Shown here: one piece after another, positions 37,706-50,318 of the stretch | Position numbering within the stretch: position 1 is the first letter of the stretch | Layout: every line of letters starts with the position of its first letter | Assembly: GCF_029168945.1 (NCBI RefSeq) | Contig: NC_083602.1 | Location: 13,785,351 to 13,849,350 of the forward strand | From: Cannabis sativa | Taxonomy: Eukaryota; Streptophyta; Magnoliopsida; Rosales; Cannabaceae | Length of the DNA stretch: 64,000 nt | Direction: 5' to 3' | Program-made: the position numbers and the translations under genes | The notes under the pieces: model-generated | What the model was told of the DNA's origin: nothing | The model's database searches: none | Seen by the model: only the letters and a program-made list of their open reading frames with translations

Positions 37706-37985
37706 TCAAAGTTTAAAATATTAATTAAAATAAAAATTGTTTAAAAAAAATTTGAAACTGATTTTTTTTTTATTTTTAAAATTTTAATTTTTAATTAAAA
37801 AATTAAAAAGTAAAAATAATTCTATAAATATATTTTTGAAAAAATATTTTTATTTTTCTAATTAAAAAAATAAAAGACAAATTAAAAATTATCACTAAAC
37901 GCACCCTTACATTTTTTTTTTTTTGAAGGAAAACGCACCCTTACATTAAAACAACATAAGACACAAAATTACCAAATGATTATAA
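37706..37985. other. AT-rich stretch holding a tiny retroposed insert
   Basis: No gene. The 17-bp string AAACGCACCCTTACATT occurs at 37897-37913 and 37931-37947 around a poly-T plus GAAGGA insert (37914-37930). This is the pattern of a severely truncated poly(A)-tailed retroposon with long target duplications. Confidence 0.5.
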
Positions 37986-37994
37986 TATTTAAAA

Positions 37995-38329
37995 GAGTAA
38001 TTTGCGACATAAATACTTAAGTTTAACTATTAGTTGCAAATAAATAAGTTATATTTCTAGAATCTTGTAGGTATGTGGCCATTAAATGTCAAGTCATTAT
38101 CCACGTGTCATTTTTTTATTGGTATATTTAAACTATTTTTTTTTTAAAAAAAAATAAAATTTAATGACCTGGACCAATCAAGGCTTGCCACGTGGTAATT
38201 TACTTAACAGTTAATCAAGTACCTACCGAGTTCCAGAATTATAACTTAGGTATTATTACCGCTAAAAGTTAAACTAGTATTTATTTAAAATTAGAAGTTA
38301 AACTTAAATATTTATACTTCAAATTACTC
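37995..38329. mobile_element. Mutator-type MITE with 9-bp TSD
   Basis: Ends are GAGTAATTTGCGACATAAAT and, inverted, GAGTAATTTGAAGTATAAAT. The inverted similarity continues inward (CCACGTGTCA / CCACGTGGCA). The flanks TATTTAAAA (37986-37994 and 38330-38338) are identical 9-mers. It is 335 bp with no ORF. Confidence 0.85.
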
Positions 38330-38369
38330 TATTTAAAAATATAGAGTTTTATGTATGAATAAATCTATA

Positions 38370-38570
38370 TATTTATATAAAGTTAAATTTAAGAGTAGTG
38401 ATGTGGCATTCTATATTTTTTTTTAATCTATTTTTCATATTTTGTGAGTGATTCTTAACATAATGTACATCACTCTCAATTTCTTTAATATACAAAAATC
38501 TCACATTATTAAAAAACTATTTATTGGTACTTAATGTGGTATATAAATAAAGCTTTTATTTTTTCACTTT
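38370..38570. repeat. Dispersed repeat, copy 1
   Basis: Resembles 40280-40470: both contain TAGTGATGTG.CATTCTATAT, TTTTGTGAGTGATT and CTTAATGTGGTA in the same order. Non-coding. Confidence 0.65.
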
Positions 38571-39112
38571 AATTTGTCTCGACATTAATTTTTAATCTAT
38601 ATAGGTAATTGATTAATATCGTGTCCAATTAGTTATAACAATTTTCTAATAATTTAATATCGTGTTAAATTGTTAAGAAAATTTCATTCTAACAATTTTC
38701 TTAAAAACTACACATTCTCTTAACATAATAATAATAATAAAAAAATAAATACATATATAAAAGGGATATTGGCGGCTAAACCACCTGAATTTTACAGTTT
38801 GTGACACATAACCACAAAAACCGAATTTTTGGCGGCTAAACTACCTAAATCCCGGTTTCGTTTTTGCTCGCACACATCCGTCCAAAAATCACAGCTAAGT
38901 GCCACTATGGATTGTCCACGTGTACGCACTTGTATACGTGGAAAATTTTTAGTGGTCCACGTATTTTTAATTTTAAAAAATAATTATAAATATGTAAAAA
39001 AAAAAATTAAAAAATCTTTTTTATTCTTTTTTTTTCTCTTTTTCTTTTTCTTTTTCTTTTTCTTTCTCTTTCTCTTTCTTCTCGAACTTCTTCTTCTTTT
39101 GCCATTCTCACC

Positions 39113-39475
39113 ATGCTCGTAAACCACCACCGCCTCTTCCACCTCCGAAATCCCATTCCTATTTTCATTTTGCCCCAAACAAAAATAAACGAGCAAATGG
39201 AACAGCGAACAACTCAAATTCTCCTACCAAAGGCCAACCAACCCCACCTCAAACTCAAACTCAAACTCAAACTCCCTCCTCCACCGCAGACTCAAACCCG
39301 GGCCCCACCTCCGCCCAACGCTAACCCCGTTTTACAGTCTCCGCCGCCGCCTAGCCCCGACCTAACTCAGCCGCCGCCATCACAATCGTCGTCACCTCCA
39401 GCCGTCATTGTTAGTCCTGGGCCAACATTCAGTCCTCCGGATCAGGTCCAGCCATCATTGAATAAGTCTTCTTGA
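39113..39475 (+). CDS. Proline-rich cargo ORF inside MULE
   Basis: A 120-codon ORF with a hydrophobic and basic start (MLVNHHRLFHLRNPIPIFIL), a short KLKLKLKL run and a Pro/Ser-rich C-terminal half (PPPPNANP, QSPPPPSPDL). Base composition is clearly more GC-rich than both surrounding TIRs, which suggests sequence captured from a host gene. I cannot identify the donor. There is no obvious signal peptide or catalytic motif. Confidence 0.45.
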   Translation: MLVNHHRLFHLRNPIPIFILPQTKINEQMEQRTTQILLPKANQPHLKLKLKLKLPPPPQTQTRAPPPPNANPVLQSPPPPSPDLTQPPPSQSSSPPAVIVSPGPTFSPPDQVQPSLNKSS

Positions 39476-39527
39476 AAATTTCATCATGCCGACTCTTTTA
39501 TGGGTTAATTAGCAAATTTTTTTTTTC

Positions 39528-39650
39528 TGACCATAAAGATTTCTTGATTCTTGGTTCAGTTTGTATAGAATTTGTGGAGTATGACCATAAAGATTTCTTG
39601 ATTCTTTGTTCAGTTTGTATAGAACTTGGATTGGCCAGAGCAAATGGAAG
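39528..39650. repeat. Tandem 64-bp repeat in MULE interior
   Basis: Two adjacent copies contain GACCATAAAGATTTCTTGAT and TTCAGTTTGTATAGAA, offset by 64 bp. Confidence 0.85.
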
Positions 39651-39988
39651 AAAAAGAAGAAGAAGAATCAAGAAGAAAGAAAAAGAAAAAGAAAAAGAGA
39701 AAAAAAAAAGATTTATTTTTAATTTTTATAAATTGTTTTTTTTTTAATTTTTTTTAAATATTTATTATTATTTTTTAAAATTAAAATTACGTAGACCACT
39801 AAAAATTTGCCACGTGTACAAGTGTGTACACGTGGACAGTCCACCGTGGCACTTAACTGTGATTTTTGGACGGAGGTGTGCAGAGCAAAACGGAACTACA
39901 GTTTAGGTAGTTTAGCCGCCAAAAATTCAATTTTTATGGTTAAGTGTTACAAACCGTAAAATTCAGGTGGTTTAGCCGCCAATATCCC

Positions 39989-40279
39989 TATGTAAAATTA
40001 TGTATATCATTTCTTCTACAAATAAATTAAATCTAAAAGTTACACATGGTTGATAAAACTACTTTAGGTGTTATACATGTATTATAAATAATATTTGTAT
40101 TATGTCATTTTGATTTGTTCAATAAATAATATTTTATTTATAGGTGATTGATTAATGTCTTACTGAAATTATAATATTTTATTTAGAAGAGGTAATACAA
40201 TTTTAATCACCTGTAATTTAACCTATCAAAATCTTTGGTTTGGGTCTATTAAAAACATCATACTATCATCGCTAATCTA
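39989..40279. other. AT-rich stretch, no gene seen
   Basis: Starts with the right MULE target duplication. No other structure noted. Confidence 0.5.
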
Positions 40280-40470
40280 TCCATATAAAGCTAAATCTAA
40301 AAGTAGTGATGTGTCATTCTATATTTTTTTAAAATTTATTTTTCTAATTTTGTGAGTGATTTATCTTTTATCCAAAAACATAATACACATCATGCTCTCA
40401 ATTTCTTCAATATACAAAACTTCCACATTGTTGAATAACTATTTATAGGCGCTTAATGTGGTACTAGTGG
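40280..40470. repeat. Dispersed repeat, copy 2
   Basis: Second copy of the non-coding repeat at 38370-38570. The MULE lies between the two copies. Confidence 0.65.
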
Positions 40471-41054
40471 AATGCTACGTGCGAGGCTCGTATATATACT
40501 AAGTTTTATGCTAGATGTGTTTTGCTTTATTTAAAAATAATACAATAAATAATTAAATAAATATATTATTAATTATTGTTTGAGATTATTAATATATATA
40601 TTCAATTAATGTAAATAATATAAGACCTCACCAAATGATATAAGAAGTGATGAAGATAATCCATTCACTCACTTCGAGCTTGATAATCATATATAGTTAT
40701 CATTGCAAACTACAAGTAAAAAAATGTCATAATAATTTCATAATAATCCAATTAAAAAAAGGATGTGCTCTCATAGTTAACCCCTTTGAATTTCTCTGAT
40801 TGAAATTTTGTAGCTCGGGTGTGGTGAAAGCTAGGGGTATATCAATCACTTAAGAGTGAGAGTAAGATTCTAACTGACTCATTTCAAAATAATCGTGTAA
40901 AAATGGTGGAGAAGGATGATTAATGTCTAAATTGCACGACCACGCATAAAGATTTTTCATTAGATGAATTCAATCATCCTATACATCAAATAATTATTCA
41001 CTCCAATAAACTAATTCATTCGAAACAACCATTAAGACTATAAATCAAACGCAC
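40471..41054 (-). other. AT-rich sequence downstream of STRAP-like exon (intron-like)
   Basis: Follows a canonical GTGCGT donor of the STRAP-like exon on the minus strand, so part may be its first intron. I looked for the next STRAP exon (GETGDWIGTF-type sequence) and did not see it. Confidence 0.4.
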
Positions 41055-41168
41055 CTTTGCTGGCACCAATGAGGAAGAACTCATTGGGCGTGATAGGACT
41101 ATAAAATAAATCGACCACCGAATGTGAATGGCCATGGCAAACAAGTGGAACGAATTCTTCTTATTCAT
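41055..41168 (-). pseudogene. STRAP-like WD40 gene, first coding exon fragment
   Basis: From an ATG at 41168 the minus strand reads MNKKNS and, after a one-base frame change, VPLVCHGHSHSVVDLFYS then PITPNEFFLIGASK. This matches the N-terminus of plant STRAP-type WD40 proteins (serine-threonine kinase receptor-associated protein homologues, in animals tied to SMN-complex assembly). The exon stops at AAAG/GTGCGT, a canonical splice donor, so this is a genomic and not a processed copy. No further exons were found to the left. Substitutions in the conserved HGHSRPVV and the frameshift point to a pseudogene, though the frameshift could be an assembly error. Confidence 0.7.
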
Positions 41169-42834
41169 ATCGCTCAAAACTCCAAATCAGATAAAACCCA
41201 AAAAACAAAACCAAAACAACTAATCCTTCTTCTGATCTATATTCCAATGGCAACAAAAAAATCCTAAAACCAACACACAAAATTTTTTAATTTTTACTCT
41301 CCTAAACAATCAATCTAAAATGGTAAAATAGGCAATAAATAGAAACAAAATAATTAGCTAAACTAATAGAAATTACGTTGATAAATTTGAGATTATACAG
41401 AGAAATTTCAAAGGCAAATAAAAATTGCGTATATTTGGACACAAGTGGGAAAACACAAGTTATTTAGAGAAATGTTACGTGTCGAGCCACGTATGATTAG
41501 TTTTAGTTTAGATTTTATATATATATTTATTTTTTTTAAGTAATATATAGTGTTTTGTTTGAAGGAATAATATTCATATTCAAAATTTTAGTTAAATATA
41601 TTAAAAACAATGATAGTGTATTTATGAAAATTGTAAATAAATTTAATATTAAAATGTTAGGTTATTCTTTTTAGTTCTTTTTTCAGCATAGTATTAGAAT
41701 ATAATTGTAAATGAAAAAAAATTATAAAATAATATAATTATATGAACGATTGAACTCACTAAGTCAAATGGTGAGTCAGTGTGTTTGGTAAGTAAAACAC
41801 AATTATCTTATAAATTAATGATACATATCTTGTTATTAATAATAAATGGTACATCGATCTCAATATATGTATTCATTTAGCATTTATTTTTAATGCGAAA
41901 AAAATTTCAAAACATGATAAATGAACTTAAACAAAACATTGTAGAATTTTATTCTAATCTTCAAACTCAACCCCAATTATTTGAAGCTACAACAATATCT
42001 CTAAAGGAAAGTCAGTAACCTCAAAGCAATCTCAAATGTTGCTAATGGCACACGAACATTGTCTACCTAAAAATTTCAATATAAACATTCAAGTTATCAG
42101 TAACTAATAATAATAATAACATGTACAAAAATTCATAGAATAGAAGGTAAACTTCTAGATTTTTGACATAAATTTCAGGAAACGTAGGCCCAAAAAGTGC
42201 ATATACAATTACAAAAGTAGCTAGAGTCGACGGTCCACAACCTGAAAAAGCTTTAACCAAACACAACCTAAAAGAGCCTTAAGCTCCACCAATCAAGAAC
42301 CCAAATCTAATAATTCAACATCCGTAATCAGAACCAAAACTCTTCATCAAAACAAATCAATACAACATATATATCTATATTTATACAATCCAGCACTATA
42401 TAACCTCTGAAAGCTTCCAAATTAAGCTTTTGGATTTTCTGTGATAAACATGGTAGAATCTTCACAATAATTTCAATCAACAATCTACAGAACCAACTCA
42501 TCGAACAAAAATTTCAAATTTACTAACTTAGCACCTAAAAAATGTCTCTTTTTTCAGTAAATGCCTTTTACATAAAAAATAATAAAACCAGCTAAAATCA
42601 TGCACACACAAAAAAAAAAATAATGTAAATTTCAAGAAGAAGCTAGACTTATCAAGCAAAAAATCTCAAATTTCAACAACTGATCAAAACCAAATTTAAC
42701 TCCCCAAAAATTACTTTTTTAATGTACAAAAAAAAATATTTAGAAAATCCAAACCATTTGATTTAATGAATCAGTTAAAAAACAATCAAAATAATTTAGA
42801 AACTATATAAAAAAAAAAAAAAATTACCCACTTT
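41169..42834. other. AT-rich sequence upstream of STRAP-like exon
   Basis: Mostly AT-rich without clear coding sequence. If the leader candidate at 42835-42970 belongs to the STRAP-like gene, this would be a 5'-UTR intron. Confidence 0.35.
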
Positions 42835-42970
42835 TGATGTCCGTCGTTGCATCGACGACGACGAGAGATCTTGAGAGCTGAAGCCCAACATCATATAAAT
42901 GTGATTCACATGTTCCCCTCGAAACCCTATTATTCTCAGGATTTCCACCTCCTTTATCGGATCTTCTATC
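42835..42970 (-). other. Candidate 5' leader exon (minus)
   Basis: A GC-richer island in AT-rich surroundings. On the minus strand it runs into CATCAAAAGTGGGTAATTT, which offers a GT donor, after a CTCGTCGTCGTCGATG stretch. Position and composition fit the untranslated first exon of a plant gene; assignment to the STRAP-like exon is inference. Confidence 0.3.
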
Positions 42971-43944
42971 AAGGAAATCCTAGAACGATTTAATAGAGAA
43001 ATCTCATCTCAATCCCTTATATATATCTAAAAGAAATGTTAATCGTTTTTTTTTTTTTTTTGGAATAAAATCTCAATCGTTTTAATTTTTAAGTTCCAAA
43101 AATAAAAATTCAATGTATATAATTCGAAAAAAAAATCGTTATTTTTTAATATAATTTTTTTAAAAAAAAAAAATCACCCACTAATTTCTCGTAAACCAAA
43201 AATTCGTTATATAGCTACATTTTTATAAATAGTTCTCTTAAGCCATGCCCAATTGATCTCTAAACTGAAAGCACTTTTTACCACCCATATCAATTCTATA
43301 CTTTTTTTCTTTTTTTATTTTGTTCATGTACCCTAATATTAGTATATAATGTGTTTTAGTTAATTAGAATATTTTATATGTATCTTTTATTTTAAAAATA
43401 TATATTTTAATTATTATTTTTTTGAGAAAATATATTTAATTATTTTTAATTTTAATATTTTTGTGAAATATTTAATATTTTTAATTATACATTTTTTATG
43501 ACTTGCTATAATAGGTAATTAACGTGTAAAATTCATATTTTTAGACTTAAATTAATTGTATACTTAAAATAAATTTATTTTTTGATAAAAATATTTTATA
43601 AAACCTTTTCAAAAATCAATATTTATAATTTTTTTTATTTTTTTATTTTAAGAAAATAAATAAATCTGTGTTCGTATTTCACCTTGATTGTCATCATGAT
43701 ATGCTTCGCATTTTACCTTCATGAACTTGTCTGCATTAATTTATAAGCAAAATATGTATATAAGCTAACTTTTCTAGGGGAATGTTTGACATTATATTCT
43801 TGATTCATATAGACTTAAAATTACATGAAGGTTCAACTACTTCTTTCTTTGCAATTAAGTCATGTGAAACCATACTTTCTTTATCATTATTATTGTTGGT
43901 AAAAGAAGGTTCAATTTTCCACTTCAATCGTTTCGTTATGTAAG
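42971..43944. other. AT-rich stretch including a dispersed repeat
   Basis: No gene seen. The segment 43150-43230 (AATTTCTCGTAAACCAA, ATTCGTTATATAGCTACATT) resembles 63905-63965 near the right edge, so both may be copies of one small repeat. Confidence 0.45.
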
Positions 43945-44484
<540 letters not shown>

Positions 44485-44489
44485 CAACA

Positions 44490-44603
44490 ATGCCAGTACC
44501 TCGCCGAGACTTACGCCCGTGTTCCTTCGACGGAGCTAGGCCGAGGATTCTCATCTCCTAAGTCCGAAATCCAATTCAATTCTCTACACTAATGGCTGAT
44601 CCA
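44490..44603 (+). pseudogene. AIP1-like (actin-interacting protein 1) exon, 5' part
   Basis: After an ATG at 44490 the plus strand reads LAETYARVPSTELGRG, then in a neighbouring frame ILIS, and near 44575 YTNG. AIP1, a WD40 protein that promotes cofilin/ADF-driven actin filament disassembly, begins LAETYA.VPSTERGRGILISG in plants. Single-base shifts break the frame. The exon is interrupted at 44603 by a hAT element and resumes at 62284 with the next codons. Confidence 0.8.
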
Positions 44604-44719
44604 CACTGGCGGACCCAATGAAAAAAAATATGTTTTTTACTTCTTAACTAATTTTTTTTATTATTATTTTAATTGCCCACAACAAATGCCCAATAAAATG
44701 GGAGATCAATAATTGAATG

Positions 44720-46615
44720 TGTTGGGTTTTATGCCCTAAATAAAACTCATTTCAATATAATCAGATTTACTTATTAATATAGATCAGAAATAACATTTAA
44801 TGTTGCATGGTTCACATGATTTATTTCATGATTATATGTACATAATGTATAAATTCATCTGAAACCCTTTTCACATCCTTGATCCTGTTTATTGTGCCGT
44901 CAACACATTGGAAAGTAAACATGACTATGTGAATAAAGTTTCCTAGATTTATCAGACACGGGGTTTTACTGATATGATAATCTACAACAAGAGTTTACTT
45001 GTACTTGGAGAAATACTATGTTCTTTCCAGAACATTGGTTAAAGTAAAGCTCGGGTTGGATGCATGGAGTATGCATCGGAAGGGACCGATATTGAACTTT
45101 GACTTAGATTTAATTAAACTTACCGTAAAATCTATTCAACTCAATATCGCCTAGTTGATCCTAGATCAAATGATCTTAATCCTGTTATGATTAGGCTCAA
45201 TCTTGAAAGGCTATTCGTGTTCCTTGAATTGTTAGTTAAGCCTGCTTTTAGGTCAGGGTGATACGTACTTTTTGGGAACACAAAGAAGGCAATTGAGCTG
45301 GGAGCGCTAGCATAAACATGGAATCTATAGCTTCTATCTGGCGAATAGTAAGCAAAGGATGATCACCTTCGAGCTTGACCAAACGAAAATAAATGATGGA
45401 GATCTCATTTCACATAAGCTGAAATATCATTTACACGGGGTCAAGTGTTTTAAGGATAAAATACATAGTAGGGTTTTACTTCGTAATTTAATCCCTTTAC
45501 TGTGTAGGTCATTCATGTAAAGGATAATTGATCACATTAGGATTATAACAATAGATAACTAATGATGTCTCTATATGGTGGAACATATAGAGCATTCTAT
45601 ATACTGAGAGTGCAATTCTAAGTTCTATGTGTGGATTCAACGAAGAATTAATAAGTTAGTGAATTTTAGTGCTAAATTCTTGATCTACTTATTGGAAGCT
45701 CGGTTATATAGACCCACGGTCCCCCCACTAGTTGAGATAATATTGCTTGTAAGACTCATGTAATTGGTTTTGATTAATCAATTATAATTCTCAAATTAGA
45801 CTATGTCTATTTGTGAATTTTTCACTAAGTAAGGGCGAAATTGTAAAGAAAGAGAGTTAGGGGCATATTTGTTAATTATGATACTTTGTATGGTTCAATT
45901 AATAAATATGATAAATGACAATATTATTTAATAATTATTTATAGTTATTAAATAGTTAGAATTAGAATTTAAATGATTGAATTAGGAAATTGGCATTTTT
46001 GAGAAAATCAGATACAAAAGGTGTTAAAATTGCAAAATTGCAAAAAACAAGGCCCAATCCACTAAGTGTATGGCCGGCCACCTTTGTAGCTATTTTAAGT
46101 TGATTTTTTCATTATTTTAATGCCATATAATTCAAATCTAACCCTAGTGGAATGCTATAAATAGATAGTGAAGGCTTCAGGAAAAATAGACTTTTCTTCT
46201 GACACTTTCTGAATCAGAAAAACATGAGCCTTCTCTCTCCCTATCTTTAGCTACCAGTCCCTCTCTTCTTCTTCAATATTTCGAAATCCTTAGTGTATGA
46301 GTAGTGCCCACATACATCAAGTGATACCTCAATCATAGTGAGGAAGATCGTGAAGAAAGATCATCAGCAAAGGAGTTTCAGCATCAAAGATTCAGAGAAA
46401 GAGATCCAGGTTCAGATATTGATAATGCTCTGCTACAGAAAGGAATCAAGGGCTAGATATCTGAACGGAATGAGTCATATTATTCCGCTGCACCCAATGT
46501 AAGGTTTCCTAAACTTTATATGTGTTTAATTTATCGTTTTAGAAAGTTCTTATTTAGGATGTTAATAAACATACTTGTGAATAAATCTAAGATCCTGGTA
46601 AAATAATTTCCAACA
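44720..46615 (+). repeat. Copia D 5' LTR
   Basis: TGTTGGGTTTTATGCCC to ATTTCCAACA, 1,896 bp. C/D-type variant at 46190. Confidence 0.9.
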
Positions 46616-46617
46616 AC

Positions 46618-46634
46618 TGGCCTCAGAGCCATGG
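46618..46634 (+). other. Copia D primer-binding site
   Basis: TGGCCTCAGAGCCATGG two bases after the LTR, identical to copy A. Confidence 0.75.
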
Positions 46635-46639
46635 TAATT

Positions 46640-48203
46640 GATTTACTTGCAAGAAATTTGGACTTTAAAACGATTATTTGTATGTTTTTGGATGGTATCA
46701 TGTTGTATTGAGTGTTATTTGATGATTGATTGATGTTTGTAAATTTTCATAAAAAATAATTGCGATTTTGTTTCTGGAATTATTTTTATTGGATAGTATG
46801 GGAAAAATTAAGCAAGTTAGCTTTTTACAGAACTCAATTTCGATTTTATTTGAATTAGTTATGAATTTTTGAAGATTTGAAAAATCTTGGTCAAGAAATT
46901 TTCTCAAGCGATCGCGAAACTGTCCGTAGTACAGTTCACAATTTTTTTGTTTTTCTTCGATTTTTCATGCTTTTTCATGGAATTAACTTCCGATTTTTGG
47001 TATAGTTTTGTATTTATACTATTACTATTCCTAATTCAATTCTAATTATCTTTTTGAATTAATTTAATATTTTTTAAATTTAATTCAAGATATTAGTGTA
47101 ATTTGAATTTGAATAGAATTAGTATCTATCATCTTGCTTAAAAATCTATCTTATTTTAAAATTTGATTATATCTTATCTTATTTTAAATTTAAAAATAAG
47201 ATATTTATAATCATGTAATTTTTAAATGATATAAAATATTTTGCTAATTTTTTAAATTTTGTTATTTTATTTATTTAAATTACATTTAAAATTTGAAAAA
47301 GATATTTATTTATCTTTTCTAATTTTTTATTTAATTTTTATTTATAAAATAACATTTAAAATTTAAAAGTAGTTAGCAAATTTTTGAAATGATATTTAGG
47401 TTGGTTGAAACCTAATTTTTCAAAAATTGTAGGTTTAATTTTAAATTTAAATTTTTTAAAAAAAAAAATTCGAATTTTTCAAATTTTTTTTAAATTTTCG
47501 AAATTTTTTTTTATTATTTAATTAATTATTTTCGAAATTAAAAATTTAATTTAAAATTAAATAAACCCTACATCCAACTATCCAGCTAACCTTGTTGCAC
47601 AAGTGAGTTCGTGTTTTACCATGTGTAAGTTTTCAAAACCTATTATTACTTGATCGCAAATAGACATGGTTACTTTTTGCGCTGCATCTAATGATCCGAT
47701 GGCTCCCTTGGTCAAGATAATAATTTGTAACAGTATAATTTACAATCTTCTTTCATCCGTGTATGACCTAAAGAACATGATAGCGACCCATCCAAAGTGT
47801 GCCTCGTGTGAGCCTATGTGTTTAATTTGATTATAGATACATATAGGTTGTTGTTGTTAAAATAAATTATCATAGTTCTAGATAGAATTTATTTAGGCCC
47901 ATTTAGTTATTGGGCCTATTCAATTAATAACAGTTGTTCTTATTAAGGTTAAATTCCTCTCTTTTGGGCCTTGTGTGAGAGTTGGGAGCCATAGAAGTGG
48001 GTACGACATACCGAACTCCAAGACTCCCCTCACATGAACCACCCCAATTGTGAAGGCCCATTTGTCCGATTTGAACAACCGTACTAGGTTAATTACACTA
48101 GTTTAATCCTAATAAAATTGATTAGCAACATAATTAATTTCATTTATTTTGAAATTAATTTAAGAAAATTATAGTTTAAAGAATTCTTTATTCTAAGCTA
48201 AAC
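46640..48203 (+). other. Copia D AT-rich leader, left part
   Basis: Same leader as copy C up to TTCTAAGCTAAAC, where the G2 LTR starts. The right part of the leader resumes at 57382. Confidence 0.65.
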
Positions 48204-50301
48204 CGTAACGCCCTAATGCTAAGGCACGCTATGTTGCTTTTTCAATTATTGTGCAATCTTTGCTAATCAAAGAAATTTCTTAAAAAACGTGTCAAATTAA
48301 AACTTTTGCTTTAAATATTAAACTTTGTAATATAATATAATATTTACAAATCCCGGATCCCGATTTCAAACTTCGTAAATTTACTTTTTAAACTTTACAT
48401 TTCAAAATACATAATTCTCGTGTCGCACAACCGACTTTCAAAATATAATTCCTGCATGTCCCGAGACCGAACACTCCAGTCGCGCCGCTTGACATGTACA
48501 ATCTCACCCGAGCTCAGTTCATTCCCGTTCAGCCTTCGCCTTTCCTTTACCTTACACATGGAAGTAGAAAACCGTGAGTCACCGTACCCGCATGAAGAAA
48601 TGCATATAACATACCATATAATTTATGCGACTCCGTAAATAGGCGCCCATACACCTATTTACAAGTAGCTTACCGTATGAGTATGAACGTTCTAACTAGG
48701 ATACGACCATGTACCATGTACCACATGCACTCGCATACCATCGTACTAAAGTGTAGGTAGGGTATGGACCGCACCTTGAGTACCATTAAGTGTTGTACCA
48801 CGTACACCTCGTACCTTTCCGTACAAGTGCTGGTAACACCATGATGTACTTCCAAACATCATACACCTTACCAATGCACTCTGTACCGCAACCGTACAAG
48901 TGTTGGTAGTGTATGAATCACAACAAATAAGCATGTATGTATATATTAACACATACATACATTCGAATATTCATATCACACATTATACACGCTTCTTACT
49001 CGTTTTCCGAATTCAAGTGTGCCGGCCGACCCGAACGAATTCACGTGCTAGATGGATGCCCTAATCACAATAATAGTAATACGTATGAGTTGACTCGCTA
49101 AATCACTTTCCGGACTTAAAACTTGAAACTAAAAGTTTCCCTATCGATAAACCTCATGGCAATACCCTAAATATCTCAAAATTGGCCAAAACTAGGGTTC
49201 GGAAATTCCCCAACAGTAGATCTGCTCTCAACCCAAGATCCCGGTTTCGGGTCACCAACCTGGCCTACCTCGCTGGTACGTACCACCCAGAACCGAATCT
49301 GGCTCTACTACCGGGAACCAAAAATCATCCCCCTTGATTCAATTCAATCCCAAACTTTACCAAACTCTCCAGTATACCTATACAATGTATAAACATCCAT
49401 TTCCAATCAACAAATCACAGAACAAACCAATAATTCAATTTATGCCATTAAAGCTCAAAGCTTGAGTTTCAAAACTCAAGCTTGCTTAAAACCATTCTCA
49501 CATCAAAAACAATAGCTAGGGACTCAAAACAACTCAACCTAACCCTAAATTCAAACCCTAAGCAATTCAAAACCCAACAGCCACTAAACCTAAAAATTCA
49601 AAGTGAAACTAAACTAAACTTTCAAAAACTTAAGGGGAGAAGAACTAGGGTTACCTTGCCTTGATTCCTCTTGAATCCTTTGCTGAAAACACAAGAATTC
49701 AGCCTCCCAAAATCCCTTGCCCTTGCCGCCTTCGAAGAGAGAAAGAGAGAAGAAAGAGCTTCTCTTGAATTTTTGGTTTTTCCTTTGATTTTTCCCCTCA
49801 AATGAAATGATTTTTCCTTAATTAATTAATGGCTGAAAAGTCATGTGCTAGGTGTCAACTAGAGGGACAAACCCACCTAATCCATCATTAAACAAAATGT
49901 CTAAAATGCCCTTAGACTTAAAACTAGTGGTATTTCTAAAGCCTAGGGGTAAAATTGTCAATTTCCATAACCCCGCTCAATCTCGATAATTTATTTTCTC
50001 TAAAATATTTCCCACTATGAAATAGGGTTCTAAACTTACCCATGTGATCAATCTAGCCATCCATCGCATTTTCCGTTGTCGCCGAGCAAAAATTACAAAA
50101 TTAACATATTTCACATATAAGCTAAATAATACCCCTGTAGTTTAATAAAATCTCCGAATTGAGAAATTATAACTAATATTTATTTCTAAATATTGGGGTC
50201 CACAAATAAATTAATTCACAAATAATAATAAAATAATAAAATAATAAAAATTAGTGCTAATTGCCTTTTTTTAATCCACATTACTAGAGCTGGCCATTAC
50301 A
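48204..50301 (-). repeat. Gypsy G2 3' LTR
   Basis: Begins CGTAACGCCC (one change from TGTAACGCCC) and ends GGCCATTACA. A roughly 110-bp segment at 49214-49322 differs almost completely from the partner LTR although both sides of it align closely. Confidence 0.85.
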
Positions 50302-50318
50302 ATTATCCCCCGTTAATA
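50302..50318 (-). other. Gypsy G2 polypurine tract
   Basis: On the minus strand AACGGGGGATAAT directly precedes the TGTAATGGCC LTR start. Confidence 0.75.

Larger units (their letters stand above)
38763..39988. mobile_element. Mutator-like element with long TIRs and cargo
   Basis: Terminal inverted repeats begin GGGATATTGGCGGCTAAACC at both ends and stay recognisable for about 345 bp (38763-39105 and 39645-39988), including a pyrimidine tract mirrored by a purine tract. The 9-bp flanks are TATATAAAA and TATGTAAAA, one mismatch. No transposase is present. The unique middle of about 535 bp holds a GC-rich proline-rich ORF, the structure of a Pack-MULE. Confidence 0.9.

Noticed and set aside
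37376..37716. Gly/Ser-rich ORFs that resemble structural proteins
   Set aside because: The composition comes from the G-rich minisatellite; there is no start context or domain.
38984..39217. Lys/Arg-rich minus-strand ORF
   Set aside because: Produced by the pyrimidine tract in the MULE TIR; overlaps the better-supported cargo region.
42063..42266. Hydrophobic 67-codon minus ORF
   Set aside because: AT-rich chance frame in what may be an intron upstream of the STRAP-like exon; no homology recognised.
48420..48958. Short ORFs in the G2 LTRs and their counterparts at 55718-55970
   Set aside because: They lie inside LTR DNA and the frames are not conserved between the two LTRs.
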